Of a DNA stretch of 64,000 bases, positions 33,122 to 43,883 are shown one piece after another. The stretch lies in assembly GCF_000281045.1 (NCBI RefSeq), contig NW_008246087.1, positions 258,468 to 322,467 on the forward strand. The letters are read 5' to 3'. The notes beneath the pieces were generated by a model. That model did no database searches, had not been told where the DNA came from, and saw nothing but the letters and a program-made list of their open reading frames with translations. The position numbers and the translations under genes were made by a program. How positions within the stretch are numbered: position 1 is the stretch's first letter; each line of letters starts with the position of its first letter. The stretch comes from Saprolegnia diclina VS20. Its lineage: Eukaryota > Oomycota > Saprolegniomycetes > Saprolegniales > Saprolegniaceae.

Positions 33122-35165
33122 CGAGAGCACCATTTTGCCAAAGAAGCTTTCGTTGGCGTTCGAGAGCGTGTACGTTTGCCAGTTGGAGTCCATACCCGCG
33201 CGGTTGAAAAAATACGCCAAGTTGACCGTCGTCCGCGCGAGGACTTCGTGCGACGCGACCAGACAGAATTGCACTAGGCCGGGTCGATAGCCCACACGAG
33301 TCGCAACACCGAGACGTACCGCCGAGGAGCGTATTGTCGTCACGTGACAGCGAGTCGAGCTGCAAAAGCACGTCTTGGTTTATGTCAAAGTGGCAGAGGT
33401 CGCCCTCGACAGCGGACGCCGTGAGCACCTTGGTCTGCGCCTCCGTGTGCCACTCGTTGTTTTCATTTTCAAACGCACAGCGCACAAAAAATCGCTACGC
33501 AGGATCGTCAGGCGACATGGAGATCCCAGGCGAGTGCACCTGCGTCGGGTCGACGCGGATGCCATGCAACGTCTTGAACTTGATCGCGACGACGTAGCCG
33601 CCGACGAAGGACTCGCGTACGCGCTCCGAGTGCGATGGCAGCGTCAGGTTCATTGAAAATCCCTGCGGCTTGAACACGACGGACGCGGCGACAACGTCGC
33701 CAAAGATCTCCCACCTACAACGAGATGAGCGCACGCCCGGCGAAGGCCGCGTATACCGCGAGATGCGCCCGTCTTCGCGGAAGTGCAGCTTGTGCACCCA
33801 ATGCTGCATAAAGGTCGCGTTCGACGCACGCACTTGCATGGTCTCCTTGCCCGAGACGACCACGATCCGCTTCTCGGCCTGGCCTTCGCAGCTCATGCCG
33901 TCGACCGAGAACGACTTGAACTTGACCGCGCGCGAAAGGTTGGTAAAGTAATCGAGGATCCCCGCGTACTCGCGGTACGTGCCTACTTTGTAGTTAGTAC
34001 ATGGCAGTCGTCTCGCAAAATGGCCACCGGCAAAGGGCACCATCGGCAGGTAGTTGGAGCGCAGCACGACGTCGGGGCATAGAAGCGAGAAGAGCCGACA
34101 CAGAATGTGGTCGGTTTTCGGGCGAAGCGACGCGATCGGCGCGTTCGGGATGACTTCCATGCTCACGCGGTGGCGCTTGGGCGTCTAACACCCGAGGATA
34201 CGTACATCAGCGACGGCTGAACGAAGGTAGTGACGGACCTGGTACATTTTGACGCGGTCTTCGAGCTCACAGAGCGACGCGTAGCCAAACTCGTACGCAG
34301 CGTAAAAGTCGGCAAGGCCCACAGACCGCAGTGGGCCGCGACGCCGCAGGCCGCCGCTCTCCATGTCCGTGTCGGCGACGCCGTGCGTGGCCATGTGCAT
34401 CCAGAGCTGCTTGCTGGCCTCGCTCTTCGCCCGCAGTTGGAGCTTCTTGGCGTTCTGCGTCTCGAAGATGAACCGGAATGGCACGTGCTTGGTGGCCTTG
34501 GGGCTCGACGCGGGCGGTGACGTCGGCGCCTCTGTCGACTCGTAGTCGTCGTGCGTGCGCAAGTCGATGACCTTGTCCAAGACGACCTTGTCGCTGAACG
34601 TGAACCGGCCGTCTTTGATCTTGGAGTTTTCTGGATGCAGCCGCGCGTCGTCTTCCGAGAGGTAGCAGCAGAGGACGCGGCCGTGCAGCACAAAGTAGTA
34701 GGTTTCCCAGTGCTTGAGCCAGTCGGACCGCTTCATGAGGTAGCCTTCCCAGTGCAGCGACAAGCTGGGTTCGTAGAGCCCGCGGAGACCGACCACTTTC
34801 GGGACAGCGACGGCGTGCGTGGTCTTGAGGTTGGACGCGCTAAAGCTCCGAAGCCGCGCGGCTTCGGTGGACGCGTCCTGTGTCGGGTTCCCGTTGATGC
34901 GCTGCAGAAGCTCCGGACCGCTCGCAGTGCGCGAGAGAAGATCGGACGATGCGCTGCTGCTCGGCGCGGCGACCGGGAGCAATGGCGGTGGCGTCGCCGA
35001 CTCTTCGTCCGCCGACGATGAGACGTCGGTCGCGTCGAGTCCGACAAACGACTGCTGGTAGCTCAGCCGCGCGGCCGTCGACAAGCGCTCTTCGCCGCCC
35101 AAGACGCTGTCGGCGAGGATCTCGACGGCGAGCTCGCATGGCTTGCCGTCGATGACACGGCCCGC
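33122..35165 (-). CDS. PH domain plus NTF2/SnoaL-like protein, 5' end in an assembly gap; probably fused to the MAPK downstream
   Basis: Exons 35165-34239, 34184-34028, 33982-33757, 33714-33540, 33494-33320 and 33273-33122 are in phase; introns are 42-54 nt, and the 33983-34027 intron has a perfect TACTAAC. After a Ser-rich N-terminal part comes a PH domain (WEGYLMKRSDWLKHWETYY...KQLWMHMA), then an NTF2/SnoaL-like fold (YAGILDYFTNL, WVHKLHFREDGRISR). Next is an unrecognised beta-rich region (RFFVRCAFENENNEWHT, LAYFFNRAGMDSNW) that may be C2-like. The last exon joins the MAPK exon at 33063 through a 58-nt intron (33064-33121, GTACGT donor, TAG acceptor, phase 0). Without that splice the protein would end about 17 codons on, at 33068. 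The start is lost in the N run at 35166-35576. The downstream-lying gene at 36168-38190 is a paralogue. Confidence 0.78.
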
Positions 35166-35576
35166 NNNNNNNNNNNNNNNNNNNNNNNNNNNNNNNNNNN
35201 NNNNNNNNNNNNNNNNNNNNNNNNNNNNNNNNNNNNNNNNNNNNNNNNNNNNNNNNNNNNNNNNNNNNNNNNNNNNNNNNNNNNNNNNNNNNNNNNNNNN
35301 NNNNNNNNNNNNNNNNNNNNNNNNNNNNNNNNNNNNNNNNNNNNNNNNNNNNNNNNNNNNNNNNNNNNNNNNNNNNNNNNNNNNNNNNNNNNNNNNNNNN
35401 NNNNNNNNNNNNNNNNNNNNNNNNNNNNNNNNNNNNNNNNNNNNNNNNNNNNNNNNNNNNNNNNNNNNNNNNNNNNNNNNNNNNNNNNNNNNNNNNNNNN
35501 NNNNNNNNNNNNNNNNNNNNNNNNNNNNNNNNNNNNNNNNNNNNNNNNNNNNNNNNNNNNNNNNNNNNNNNNNNNN
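35166..35576. other. Assembly gap (411 N)
   Basis: The run of N interrupts the 5' part of the PH/NTF2-like gene. ORFs that appear to cross it are artefacts of translating N as an open frame. Confidence 0.98.
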
Positions 35577-36167
35577 CTCATGCAAGGCGATGAGCGGAAG
35601 CGAAGCTTCGAGACGACGCGACGCGCTTTCTCGAGGCGCGACGACTTGTCTATGGCACCCGTTCGATCACTTGTATTCAAAGGTCGCTTGCTGCTGTTGC
35701 GTCAACGGTATACGAGGCGCCTCTCGATCGCGATGAATGGTTGCCAGTCAGGTGGTTGCACGTCCTTCCTCCGCACCTTGGGGTGTCATCGTCGGGCTGA
35801 ACGAGCGTGCGAGGAGCTGACAAACGCATACGACCACCATATTTGCAGCGCACGTGCGACCCTACTGCCTATGATCTACCTTGCCGATCCCTTCCAGTTT
35901 GCATCGTCGTCATTCTGGTTGAACTTGGGTTTCGGCGCCAGGGCAAGGAACCACGGAGACGCTTTTGATAAAAAAGCAGATGCGTATCCGGACGTTCAAG
36001 GTTTGCATGGGCAGATGGCGCAATCTTCAAGCCCAGCGCTCGTTGTCGAGGGCCGTCAAGGCCCTGCACGCCAAGTCGCTTCCATGCGCCAGTCTCTCTC
36101 GGGTATGTAGAAGCTTGGTCGAAGCCATCAACGCAGTACCACCATGCGCTTCCATCTTGTTACGACG
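35577..36167. other. Region right of the gap, probably promoter or first exon of the PH/NTF2-like gene
   Basis: On the minus strand just right of the gap (35577-35660) a short basic frame ending RRVVSKLRFRSSP could be a first exon, but its join cannot be followed through the N run. A TATCCGG half-site occurs at 35996-36002. The rest looks non-coding. Confidence 0.4.
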
Positions 36168-38190
36168 CTAATCAATGTCGAGGTCGATAGCCTTTTGCTG
36201 CTGGTACGACCGCCGAACGGGCTGTTTCTTGGGGCGCACCGAGTATGCAGGTGCCGACTGCCGCAGATCGCTAGTCGCGGATGCATCTTCGACGCGGTTC
36301 ATGATGGTCTGCGCAATCTGGATGAGCGCTGTCACGTCGGCGTCGCGGAGGCCATTGCGCGGCGCATGGTCGAGCACCGAGAGCACGCCCAGTTGCACGT
36401 GCTCGGACGAGACGAGCGGGACGCCCACGAAGAACTGGACGCTGCGGTCCGCCACGATCGGGTTGGCCGCAAACCGCACGTCACTGCGCGCGTCGAGGAC
36501 GATGAGCGGGCGGTCGCGGCTCACGTGCGCTTCCAAGAGCACGTCCCACGGCAGCATGTCGCGCTCGACGCCGTGCTTGGCGACAAAGTACCCGGCGTGC
36601 GCGCCAAAGATGCACACAGTGCCCATGGCGCAGCGCAGCGACTTGCACGCGAGCGTCGCGTACAAATCGAGGTCGTCGCGGCGCCGGCAGAGGTCGAGCT
36701 CGGTCGCGATCGCCGCGCGCCGGTCGTGGTCGTGCAGAAGGGACGGCGGGTCGGGCCACGCATGGCCCCGCTTAAAGTTGAGCGGCACTTCCAACGGCGA
36801 GTTGCTTGTGATAGTAGGACCTGCCTCGGAGCCGCGCAAGGGCGACGGCGGAACGTAGTGCAGTGACGGCGGAACGTGGTGCGGCGACGGCGGCATGTTC
36901 CCGGCCGTGGGCGAGCAGAGCCGGACGGGCGCGGGCGGCGGGGACCGGCGTCGGGGTGGTGGCGACCGCCGCGTGGTCGAAGGCCGTGCTTGCGGCGTCG
37001 GCATGTGGGCAACGTCGTCGGGGCTCAAAGCGTCGTGCGGTGGCTGCCACGACGGCCGCGTCTCGAACGACGGCAGATGGTCGAGCTTGATGGTCGAGAG
37101 CGAGTCACGCTGGATGGGATGCTGCCCGGACGACCCGAGGCCCTTGAACGCGAGGGCTGATGCGTCCGTATCGCCATGGACTTCCCACCTACCAAGGACA
37201 AGATCTTAGCATCTGCATCGGCGAGATGGCAAGGATGTACCGCAAGATGCGTCCGTCGTTCGGGAGCATGTAGAGCTTGTGCACAAAGTCTTGTCGGAGG
37301 ACCTTCCCGGTCGCACGCACTTGCATGCTTTCGTGGCCTTTGGCGACGACAACGATCTGCTTGGACGACGACTCGACGACCTCGAGGCTGTGGACGGCGA
37401 ATGTAAGGAGCTTGGCCGCCTTTGTGAGCTTGGTGAGGAACTCGAGGAGGCCGTGGTGCCCCGAGTATGCGCCTTGGAATGGCACGACGACGCGGTAGTT
37501 GGTGCGCAGCGCGAGGCTGCGATGGCACATGGAGACGAGACGCATGACCGGTCGGTCGATGGACGGCGCGGCCACCGCGAGTGCGATCAAGGTCGGCGGC
37601 CGCACGATCTGGCGCGGTGCGACCTTGAGCTCGAGGACCTTCTCACGCGCTTCGTCTTCGAGCGCACTCAGCGACGACTGCACGTACGCCAAGGCGGCGT
37701 AGGCGTCGTCGAGCGTGGCCGGTCGGATGGTCGTATCGACGAGCCCGACGCGGCCGCGGCTGTCAATGCGCGTGTCGTGGATGCCCTGCGCCGCCATCGC
37801 CATCCACAGTGTCTTCATGGCCTGCGTCTTGGCGCGGAGAAAGACGGGCTTGCCACTCGAAGTTTCAAAGATAAAGTCGAACGCACCATGGCCGTGGATC
37901 GAGACGACATGCTGCAGAATGACGTGCGACGTGAACGAGAAGGCGCCGTGCTTGATCTTGGAGTTCTCGGGCTGCCGCTTCGCCTCGTCCGCCGAGAGGT
38001 AGCAGTAGAGCGCGCAGCCGTGCAGCACAAAGTAGTAGGCTTCCCACTGCTTGAGCCAGTCAGACCGCTTCTGGAGGTAGCCCTCCCAGCGCGTCGTCAC
38101 GGCCACGGCCGGCGTGTCCACAGAGGCTGCTGGCGCCTCGTTGTAGCTGGGCAGCGACCCGATCGTCGCGCATGCTTCCGACGCCGCCAT
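36168..38190 (-). CDS. PH domain, NTF2/SnoaL-like and GAF domain protein
   Basis: Exons 38190-37241 and 37188-36168 (52-nt intron, phase 2) encode 656 residues. Residues ~35-150 are a PH domain (WEGYLQKRSDWLKQWEAYY...KTLWMAMAAQ). Residues ~225-320 are an NTF2/SnoaL-like fold (HHGLLEFLTKLTKAAKLLTF, FVHKLYMLPNDGRI). A Pro/Arg-rich linker follows, then a GAF domain (~490-630: LACKSLRCAMGTVCIFG, FFVGVPLVSSEHVQLG). The first two domains align with the gene to its left, which carries a kinase in place of the GAF. PH domains bind phosphoinositides and GAF domains bind small ligands or mediate dimerisation. The whole reads as a cytosolic or membrane-associated signalling adaptor of unknown ligand. 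Confidence 0.87.
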
Positions 38191-38244
38191 GCAAGACTAC
38201 GTATCACGTTGTTGCGGTTGTTGAGCCATGGGAGCCGGAGTCGA

Positions 38245-38538
38245 ATGGCTTCGCTTTTACCGACAGCATCACCCCGCCTTCAGTTCGACGGTATACCAGA
38301 TGCGCCGAGCCCATGTCGCCCCGCCCGTGACGCGCCACGCCGGGACAGTGGCCCAGGAACACTGCGACTGGAACTGGTCGCGGAAGACGAAGAAGGAGGA
38401 GACAGGCGGGACGAGGACCATCACGCGTACGTCGTGCTGCAGACGCTCGCGGGTCCCGGGCTCGGAGTGCGTTGCCTCTGGAAAGGCGCCGCATCAAATG
38501 CACTGTTTCAAGATGCTGGATGGCATACACTGTACTAA
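38245..38538 (+). CDS. Small hypothetical protein, 97 aa
   Basis: An open frame from ATG 38245 to TAA 38538 shares a short divergent promoter with the PH/NTF2/GAF gene. The product begins MASLLPTASPRLQFDGIPD, has an acidic centre (LELVAEDEEGGDRRDEDHH) and a Gly/Leu-rich end. Composition resembles real local genes more than the alternative frames, which give Arg/Cys-rich products. No family recognised; possibly the first exon of something longer. Confidence 0.35.
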   Translation: MASLLPTASPRLQFDGIPDAPSPCRPARDAPRRDSGPGTLRLELVAEDEEGGDRRDEDHHAYVVLQTLAGPGLGVRCLWKGAASNALFQDAGWHTLY

Positions 38539-39960
38539 TTGGACGAAGCAGTTCGCACCTCGGGTGCTCGGACCGCCTCTCGCGTGCCATGGACCGATCG
38601 AACGAGGGCGTAGGGTCGTGCATTGCGCGAGCGTGTCGTACGCAGCACGTACGGTTGCGCTGCCACGTGCTGTGCTGCACGCGGACGTGTATGTAGCTGG
38701 TGCCAACGGCGAGATTGAGCTGCAACCAAATGCACTGGTATACGAGGAATACAGGATTTCTCGCTCGCGTTTCCGGTCCCCGTTCATATGCACAGTCACA
38801 ACACGGGTTGCGTTGGCTTTACGAGGTAGTAACCCTGCCCAGACCTAGAGCTCCCCGCTACGTAAACCTTGCGGAATGTCTGCGAGGTTGACGAGTCGCT
38901 CTTGCCGAGTAGAAGTCGACACCGATAGGACGGCGACTCGTTGGTCGGCACATCGGTGGTTCGATCTCGCCAAGCACTTGGGCATCCTTGTTGCTTGTTG
39001 CGGCGGCGTCGGTGGCGTCCTGCTGATGGAATTGCAAAGCGTGCTAGCGTTGGACAATGCTGGCAGGTGGCCGGCGAGTCGCATGGGCGCTTCGGTTCTA
39101 CTGTGCGGGACAACGTTCTCTGCCGTTTCTTACTGGCAACCATCCCTTATGCTTGGTGCCAAAGCGCGCTACCTATACTCCGCACAAGACGCGCGCCTTT
39201 GCGGCGGCGATAACATCACACAAAGGCACAGCGAGGCGCTCGCTTTCTATACGCCTGTCATCGCCATCGATTGTCGAACGGGTGCGAAATAGAACAATGT
39301 GATGGCGCGGGACGTCTGTGATGCTCCAAGATCCAATCCGGTAAGCTTGTCTGGGCAGGGCCATAGCAACGCGTCACGAAGGTCCACGAAGATTTCAAAC
39401 GGCCGTACCACAATCTACCACGTCGTCCCGGCGGTGCTGCTTGTGCTACGTACTAGGCCTATCGTGGCGAGCGTTGGGCTAATCGCCTCGTCTTCTCGCC
39501 ATCGTTACGGGATCCAGGATGGCGCGTCGCACCCAATGAATCTTGGTGGCAACCATGTCACGTCGTCGGCGGCGGCCTCCAAAGAGCTCCAGCGCGCGCT
39601 GGCGACGACTGTACCTTGAAGCAGACGTCGTCGTGGCCCTGCGGCCGTCGCCGCCAATGCTTCTTGCACATCTTGTCTCCCTCTCAAATGTATGGCTTCC
39701 CTGGATGAACCGTGGAGATTGCTACCGAAGATCGTCAGCCCATCTGCGACAGGCCATCGCTCAGCTTCGATCGAAGTTGGCATCATCAAGATGTTGACGT
39801 CAGCAGTCAGTAGGGCTCGGGTACACTCTTGCAATGTATCAAGTCCGCCTTGCCGTTGCATTCAAGAGGTGGCTTCGAACTTCGAGGCTCAATCGACGGA
39901 TGCGTATCATTGGTGTGTTCTCGGCGGGCGGCGGCTCTTATTGGGCCGGCCCGACGCAAC

Positions 39961-39979
39961 GTATCCGGATGCCGGATAC
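39961..39979. promoter_or_regulatory. TATCCGG inverted pair upstream of cytochrome c
   Basis: GTATCCGG (39961-39968), ATG, CCGGATAC (39972-39979): perfect 8-bp arms with a 3-nt spacer, about 100 bp before the cytochrome c start codon and 65 bp before its initiator. Confidence 0.55.
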
Positions 39980-40044
39980 GAGAGTGAAACCACAAAAACA
40001 CGCATGGGTGGTGTTGAGTGGTGAATGGCGCGGCCGCGGCTTTG

Positions 40045-40060
40045 GCTCATTTTGCTTTTT
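40045..40060 (+). promoter_or_regulatory. Oomycete initiator plus flanking promoter element
   Basis: GCTCATTTTGCTTTTT matches 15 of 16 positions of the oomycete consensus GCTCATTYYNCAWTTT and lies 17 bp before the cytochrome c start codon. Confidence 0.8.
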
Positions 40061-40076
40061 CGGCTCAATTGACAAG

Positions 40077-40421
40077 ATGGACGTTGCTGGTGGTAAGGGT
40101 GATGCGGCCGTCGGTGCCAAGATCTTCAAGACCAAGTGCGCGCAGTGCCACACGTGCAACCCCGGCGGCGCCCACAAGCAGGGCCCCAACCTCTCGGGCT
40201 TGATCAACCGCCAGTCCGGCCAGGCCCCCGACTACTCGTACTCGGCTGCCAACAAGAACTCGGGCGTCACGTGGACGGACGAGACGCTCTTCGAGTACCT
40301 CCTCGCCCCCAAGAAGTACATCAAGGGCACCAAGATGGTCTTCGCCGGCCTCAAGAAGCCCCAGGAGCGCCGCGACTTGATCGCGTACCTCATCGAGGCT
40401 TGCGACCCCAACGCCGCGTAA
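40077..40421 (+). CDS. Cytochrome c
   Basis: A single exon of 114 residues, the normal length. It has the heme attachment motif CAQCH (Cys21, Cys24, His25), the GPNLSGLI block following it, the KGTKMVFAG segment carrying the axial methionine, and a C-terminal helix [12 protein letters not shown]. It shuttles electrons from complex III to complex IV in the mitochondrial intermembrane space. The start is supported by the initiator element 17 bp upstream; the in-frame extension upstream to 39834 is leader. Confidence 0.97.
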   Translation: MDVAGGKGDAAVGAKIFKTKCAQCHTCNPGGAHKQGPNLSGLINRQSGQAPDYSYSAANKNSGVTWTDETLFEYLLAPKKYIKGTKMVFAGLKKPQERRDLIAYLIEACDPNAA

Positions 40422-40913
40422 ATACGCCCGTTCTATTTCACGTTTAGATATTGCTAGTTTGATGCTGGCGCGCCACTGCCATTTCCCGGCATTAGAGGAA
40501 TAACACGCTTTGTATCTATCATAACCCTCGACTTGCTTACGCCTGCCGCCCGCCCGAGACAACGCATGCTCAACGCCGGTCTCGTGAGCGCCGCTGCGAG
40601 CGAGGACTCATGAGCTCTCGGAGCTGCCGTCCAGAGTGATGAAGCGCCGAGAACGTTGCCATACGTATCCGGTTGATGGGGATCAGACACTCGACACCAG
40701 CGACCATCCAAGGAAGAAACGAGATCTTGGGTCTGTATCTCGCCGCAGCAATTGCAGGCCGGCTACAATTGCGGGTTGCCATCCGCACCTCAAACTCGCG
40801 AGTCGCTGCGACTCTAATCGTCGCTCTCAGATCGTAGCGTAGCAAGCAATAAGAGTGTGTTATATTGGTAGTGTAGTGTGGTCGAAGAAGGAGTAGGGTG
40901 CGAATCGGTGTGC
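40422..40913. other. Convergent 3' intergenic region
   Basis: Lies between the 3' ends of cytochrome c and RPF1. A lone TATCCGG at 40677-40683 is not near a start codon. No gene is visible. Confidence 0.55.
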
Positions 40914-42029
40914 TTACAAGTGGAACTTTCGGCGCGACGTGTCCATCGCGTGCTGCTTGTGAATCCACTCGTACTCGCCGTACTTGGTGTCGAACGTGCC
41001 TTCTTGGAGCCAGCGCAGCTTCATCGTGAAGCGCGGGCCGATCTCCTGTAGCCGAGCCTTCTACACAGCGCACGAGTCGTCCAGCAGGATAGCAGAATCG
41101 GGATGCGCGACGAACCTTGCCGTTTTCGAAAATGTAGCGGTGCTGGCGCACAAAGATGAAGTCGCGCTGGTTGTGAAACGTCACGACCTGGCGCCCCTTG
41201 AAGTCGGGCTTGTGCTCAAAGAACGAGCCAAGGAAGCGGCCAATGCGGTGCCCGAGGCGCGTGTTGAAGTTGTTCAGGATCAGCTCCGGCTGGTGGCTCG
41301 TGCGCTTGGCCTTGTTTTGGATCTGTTTGTTGAGCACGACGTTCGAGATCTTGAAGAACGCCGTCGGGCCATGCGGGAGGCGGCTCACGACCATGCTAGC
41401 ACACGCGGATGACCAACTTTGTAGCGACAAGAGACATACCCGTTGACCTTCTTTTCCTTCTCCGAGAGAATGCACACGTGCGTAAAGGCCTTGTTGCCGG
41501 CGAAGCGGCAAATGTCCTTGATGTCGTACGTCTTGCGGTCGTAGTAGAACGAATTCGGGATGAACTCCATGAGGTTCTGCACGAACGGGTACATGTCACC
41601 GGACGGGAACGGCCGCGTCGTGATCATGAGCTTGGGCGTCTCTTCGTTGCCAAAGATGCGTGCAAACTCGTCGTCGTGGTCGTCGGCCGCGATCTCGTCG
41701 TCGTCGCCGCCAATCATGGTCACTTCGGCCTCACGCGCATTATCGATCGTGCGGGGCTCCTGCTTGGCCGGCGCCTTGTCACCGAGCTCTTCGGCCTCCT
41801 TCTTGCGCGCGGCCTGCGCCTCCTTCTTCATCGTCTTCTTCTCCTTCTTGTAGAGCTGCATGACTTGCTGGCGCTTGATCTTGTTCTTGATGCCCGACGG
41901 GTTCTTGCGCAGGATCTTGGGCGCGTCCTCTTCCGGTGCCGCCGCCGCCTTCATGCTCTTGCCGCGGCCCTTGCCGCCGTCGCCAGCCCGCGGCTTGCCG
42001 CCCGACCGCTGCTTCGCGTCTTTGCCCAT
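40914..42029 (-). CDS. RPF1: Ribosome production factor 1 (Brix domain)
   Basis: Exons 42029-41440, 41395-41116 and 41060-40914 (introns 44 and 55 nt) encode 338 residues. The Lys-rich N-terminus suits a nucleolar protein. The Brix domain spans about residues 130-310, with [64 protein letters not shown] and [13 protein letters not shown]. It ends with the RPF1-type tail [12 protein letters not shown]. By family it works in 60S assembly with the 5S rRNA and 27S pre-rRNA processing machinery. Two CCAAT boxes lie about 50-80 bp upstream (42075-42112). Confidence 0.94.
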
Positions 42030-42639
42030 GCTTGAATTGCAACTGCACCAACCAACCCACTGCCAAATCCGACCTTTTGATTGGTTCCTGCCCATCCTCG
42101 CCATTTCAACCAATCGTCGGGCGCGATTTCGATCCAGCATTTGAGAGCCAAACGAGCACCCTGACAACACAACACCGACGAGGCCAGCTCCATGACTTCC
42201 ATACGTCCACATAGAGACATCGGCAATGTTCGGCGTCGGACGCTCCTTGCCGCTCGCCAGCATACCGTGCGGTACTGCCGATTTAGCCAGCCATTGGGTT
42301 CTAGTATACTCGACCCAAGTGACAGACTTGGAAAGATCGGTTTGATTCATATTTGTATAGTATACAAAAGCAAGCTATTATCACAGAATCCATTTTTAGA
42401 CAGGGTATGAAACAGTGTATGTTGGAAACACTGCATGGACAGCAACTTTCGAGGACCCAAGCAGACTTTTGCAAGCTGGCCGTTGGACCAAGGACGTACG
42501 AGACACACACTTGCATTCAAATAGAGGAAGCCACCAACGTCATCGTCGTCGGGACCGTGTTCCTATTGCTCTACGAACTCTCGTCGCACCGACTCCGCTC
42601 TAAGGCCTCGTCATGCACTAGCGCACAGTACATCGCAGC
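42030..42639. other. Intergenic region
   Basis: Contains the RPF1 promoter with paired CCAAT boxes in opposite orientation near 42077 and 42107, and the 3' end of the nitrilase-like transcript. No gene seen. Confidence 0.55.
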
Positions 42640-43883
42640 TTACTGACCACCGTCGCGCGTCGCGAGCTGGCTGTACAAGGCCGGGCGGCGGTCGCGGAGG
42701 AGGCCCCAGCTCGCGCGGCGAATGTGCATCTTTTCCAAGTGGAAGACTTCGACGAGGACGCCTTCGGACTCGCGGTCCGCAATCTTGAGCTATTCACACA
42801 CAGCAATGTGAGCAGTGAACGTGTAACACGCTACGACGTACGAGCTCGCCGGTCTGGCCCGTGATGAACGACGAGCCGCAGAACGTCACCTGGATGCCAT
42901 CGCTCTGCTCCGTGCCAACGCTACAATATCGCGTCACGCGTCTGGCTTGCAAAGGAGCATACTGTACCGGTTGGAGGCGACAATGGGCACCATGTTGGCG
43001 GCCGCGTGGCCCTGCATGACACGCTGCCACTGGTCCCGCGCGTCAAAGCTCGGGTCCTAAGGCCAATAATGAGAAGACGCGTTCGCTCAAATGACATGGC
43101 GCACGAATTGGTTGCTCCCAAGCGCGCTGGGATACAGGATGATCTCGGCGCCCTTGATCGCCATGAGACGCGCGGCTTCCGGGTACCACTGGTCCGAGCC
43201 AATGCCAACACCGATCGTGGCGTAGCGCTACGATCACACAGCAATGCGTCCATGTCCGTGGACCATCCAAGAGGCGTACGGTCTTGAAGACAGCGCTCGG
43301 GACGTCCGAGGGCGCGAAGTAATACTTGTCGTTGTAGCCAAGGCGATCTATGCACAAGGATGAGAATTGGCACTGTATGTCGCGTTCGACGCACCCGAGA
43401 TGTGGGCCTTGCGGACGACGCCGAGCACCGCGCCGTCGGCGTCAATGACCGCGACCGAGTTGTAGTACGAGTTTTGGTACCGCTCGAAAAAGCTAATCGG
43501 CAGCACGACACGCAGCTCCTTGGCGAGCACCTGCATGCCTAAGACGAGGACATGCATGAGGCACAGAGTACACACGCGGGTACGTACCGCGGACAATGCC
43601 GCTGCCCTCAAGCGTCTCGGCGAGCTGGAAGTTCTGGCTCGAGAGATCCATGGGAAAGTACGTGTGCTGGAAGAGCTCCTGGAGCAGCACGATCTGCGCG
43701 CCGCGGCCGTGCGCGATCCGCACGAGGCTCTCGGCCTTCTTGATGTTCTCTTCCTGGTTGCGGCAGCTCATCTGCGTGGCCGCCACGGTGACCGTCTAGC
43801 GTTGATGATGAGACGACGAGCTCGCGCCTGCTTCCACGTACGCGGAGGTCGTAGCCGCCGGACGCGCTCCCAATGATGCTCAT
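42640..43883 (-). CDS. Nitrilase-superfamily protein (N-carbamoylputrescine amidase-like) lacking the catalytic Cys
   Basis: Eight exons (43883-43842, 43795-43588, 43538-43395, 43347-43280, 43227-43105, 43056-42968, 42920-42842, 42789-42640) encode 300 residues, the typical length of N-carbamoylputrescine amidase, the last step of the agmatine route to putrescine. Landmarks: Glu54 in LLQELF, Lys127 in VRKAHI, GYNDKYYFAPSD, SDQWYPEAARLM, RVMQGHAAANMVPIVASNR and the closing SWGLLRDRRPALY. In the family the nucleophile sits in a VAICWDQW-type motif; here the residues are VGIGSDQW, with Gly at 164 and Ser at 165. The codons are GGC and TCG, one base each from TGC and TGG. The exon is in phase on both sides, so mis-splicing does not explain the loss. 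Either it is a pseudoenzyme or there is a sequencing error. Confidence 0.9.

Larger units (their letters stand above)
38539..40076. other. Intergenic region
   Basis: About 1.5 kb with several 60-140 codon ORFs whose products look random. Its right end holds the TATCCGG inverted pair and the initiator element of the cytochrome c promoter. Confidence 0.5.

Noticed and set aside
34185-35585. ORFs spanning the run of N
   Set aside because: Continuity through N is not evidence of an open frame; only the sequenced part is annotated.
37279-38538. 419-codon plus-strand ORF
   Set aside because: Mostly antisense to the PH/NTF2/GAF gene. Only its last 97 codons, beyond that gene, are kept as a low-confidence small gene.
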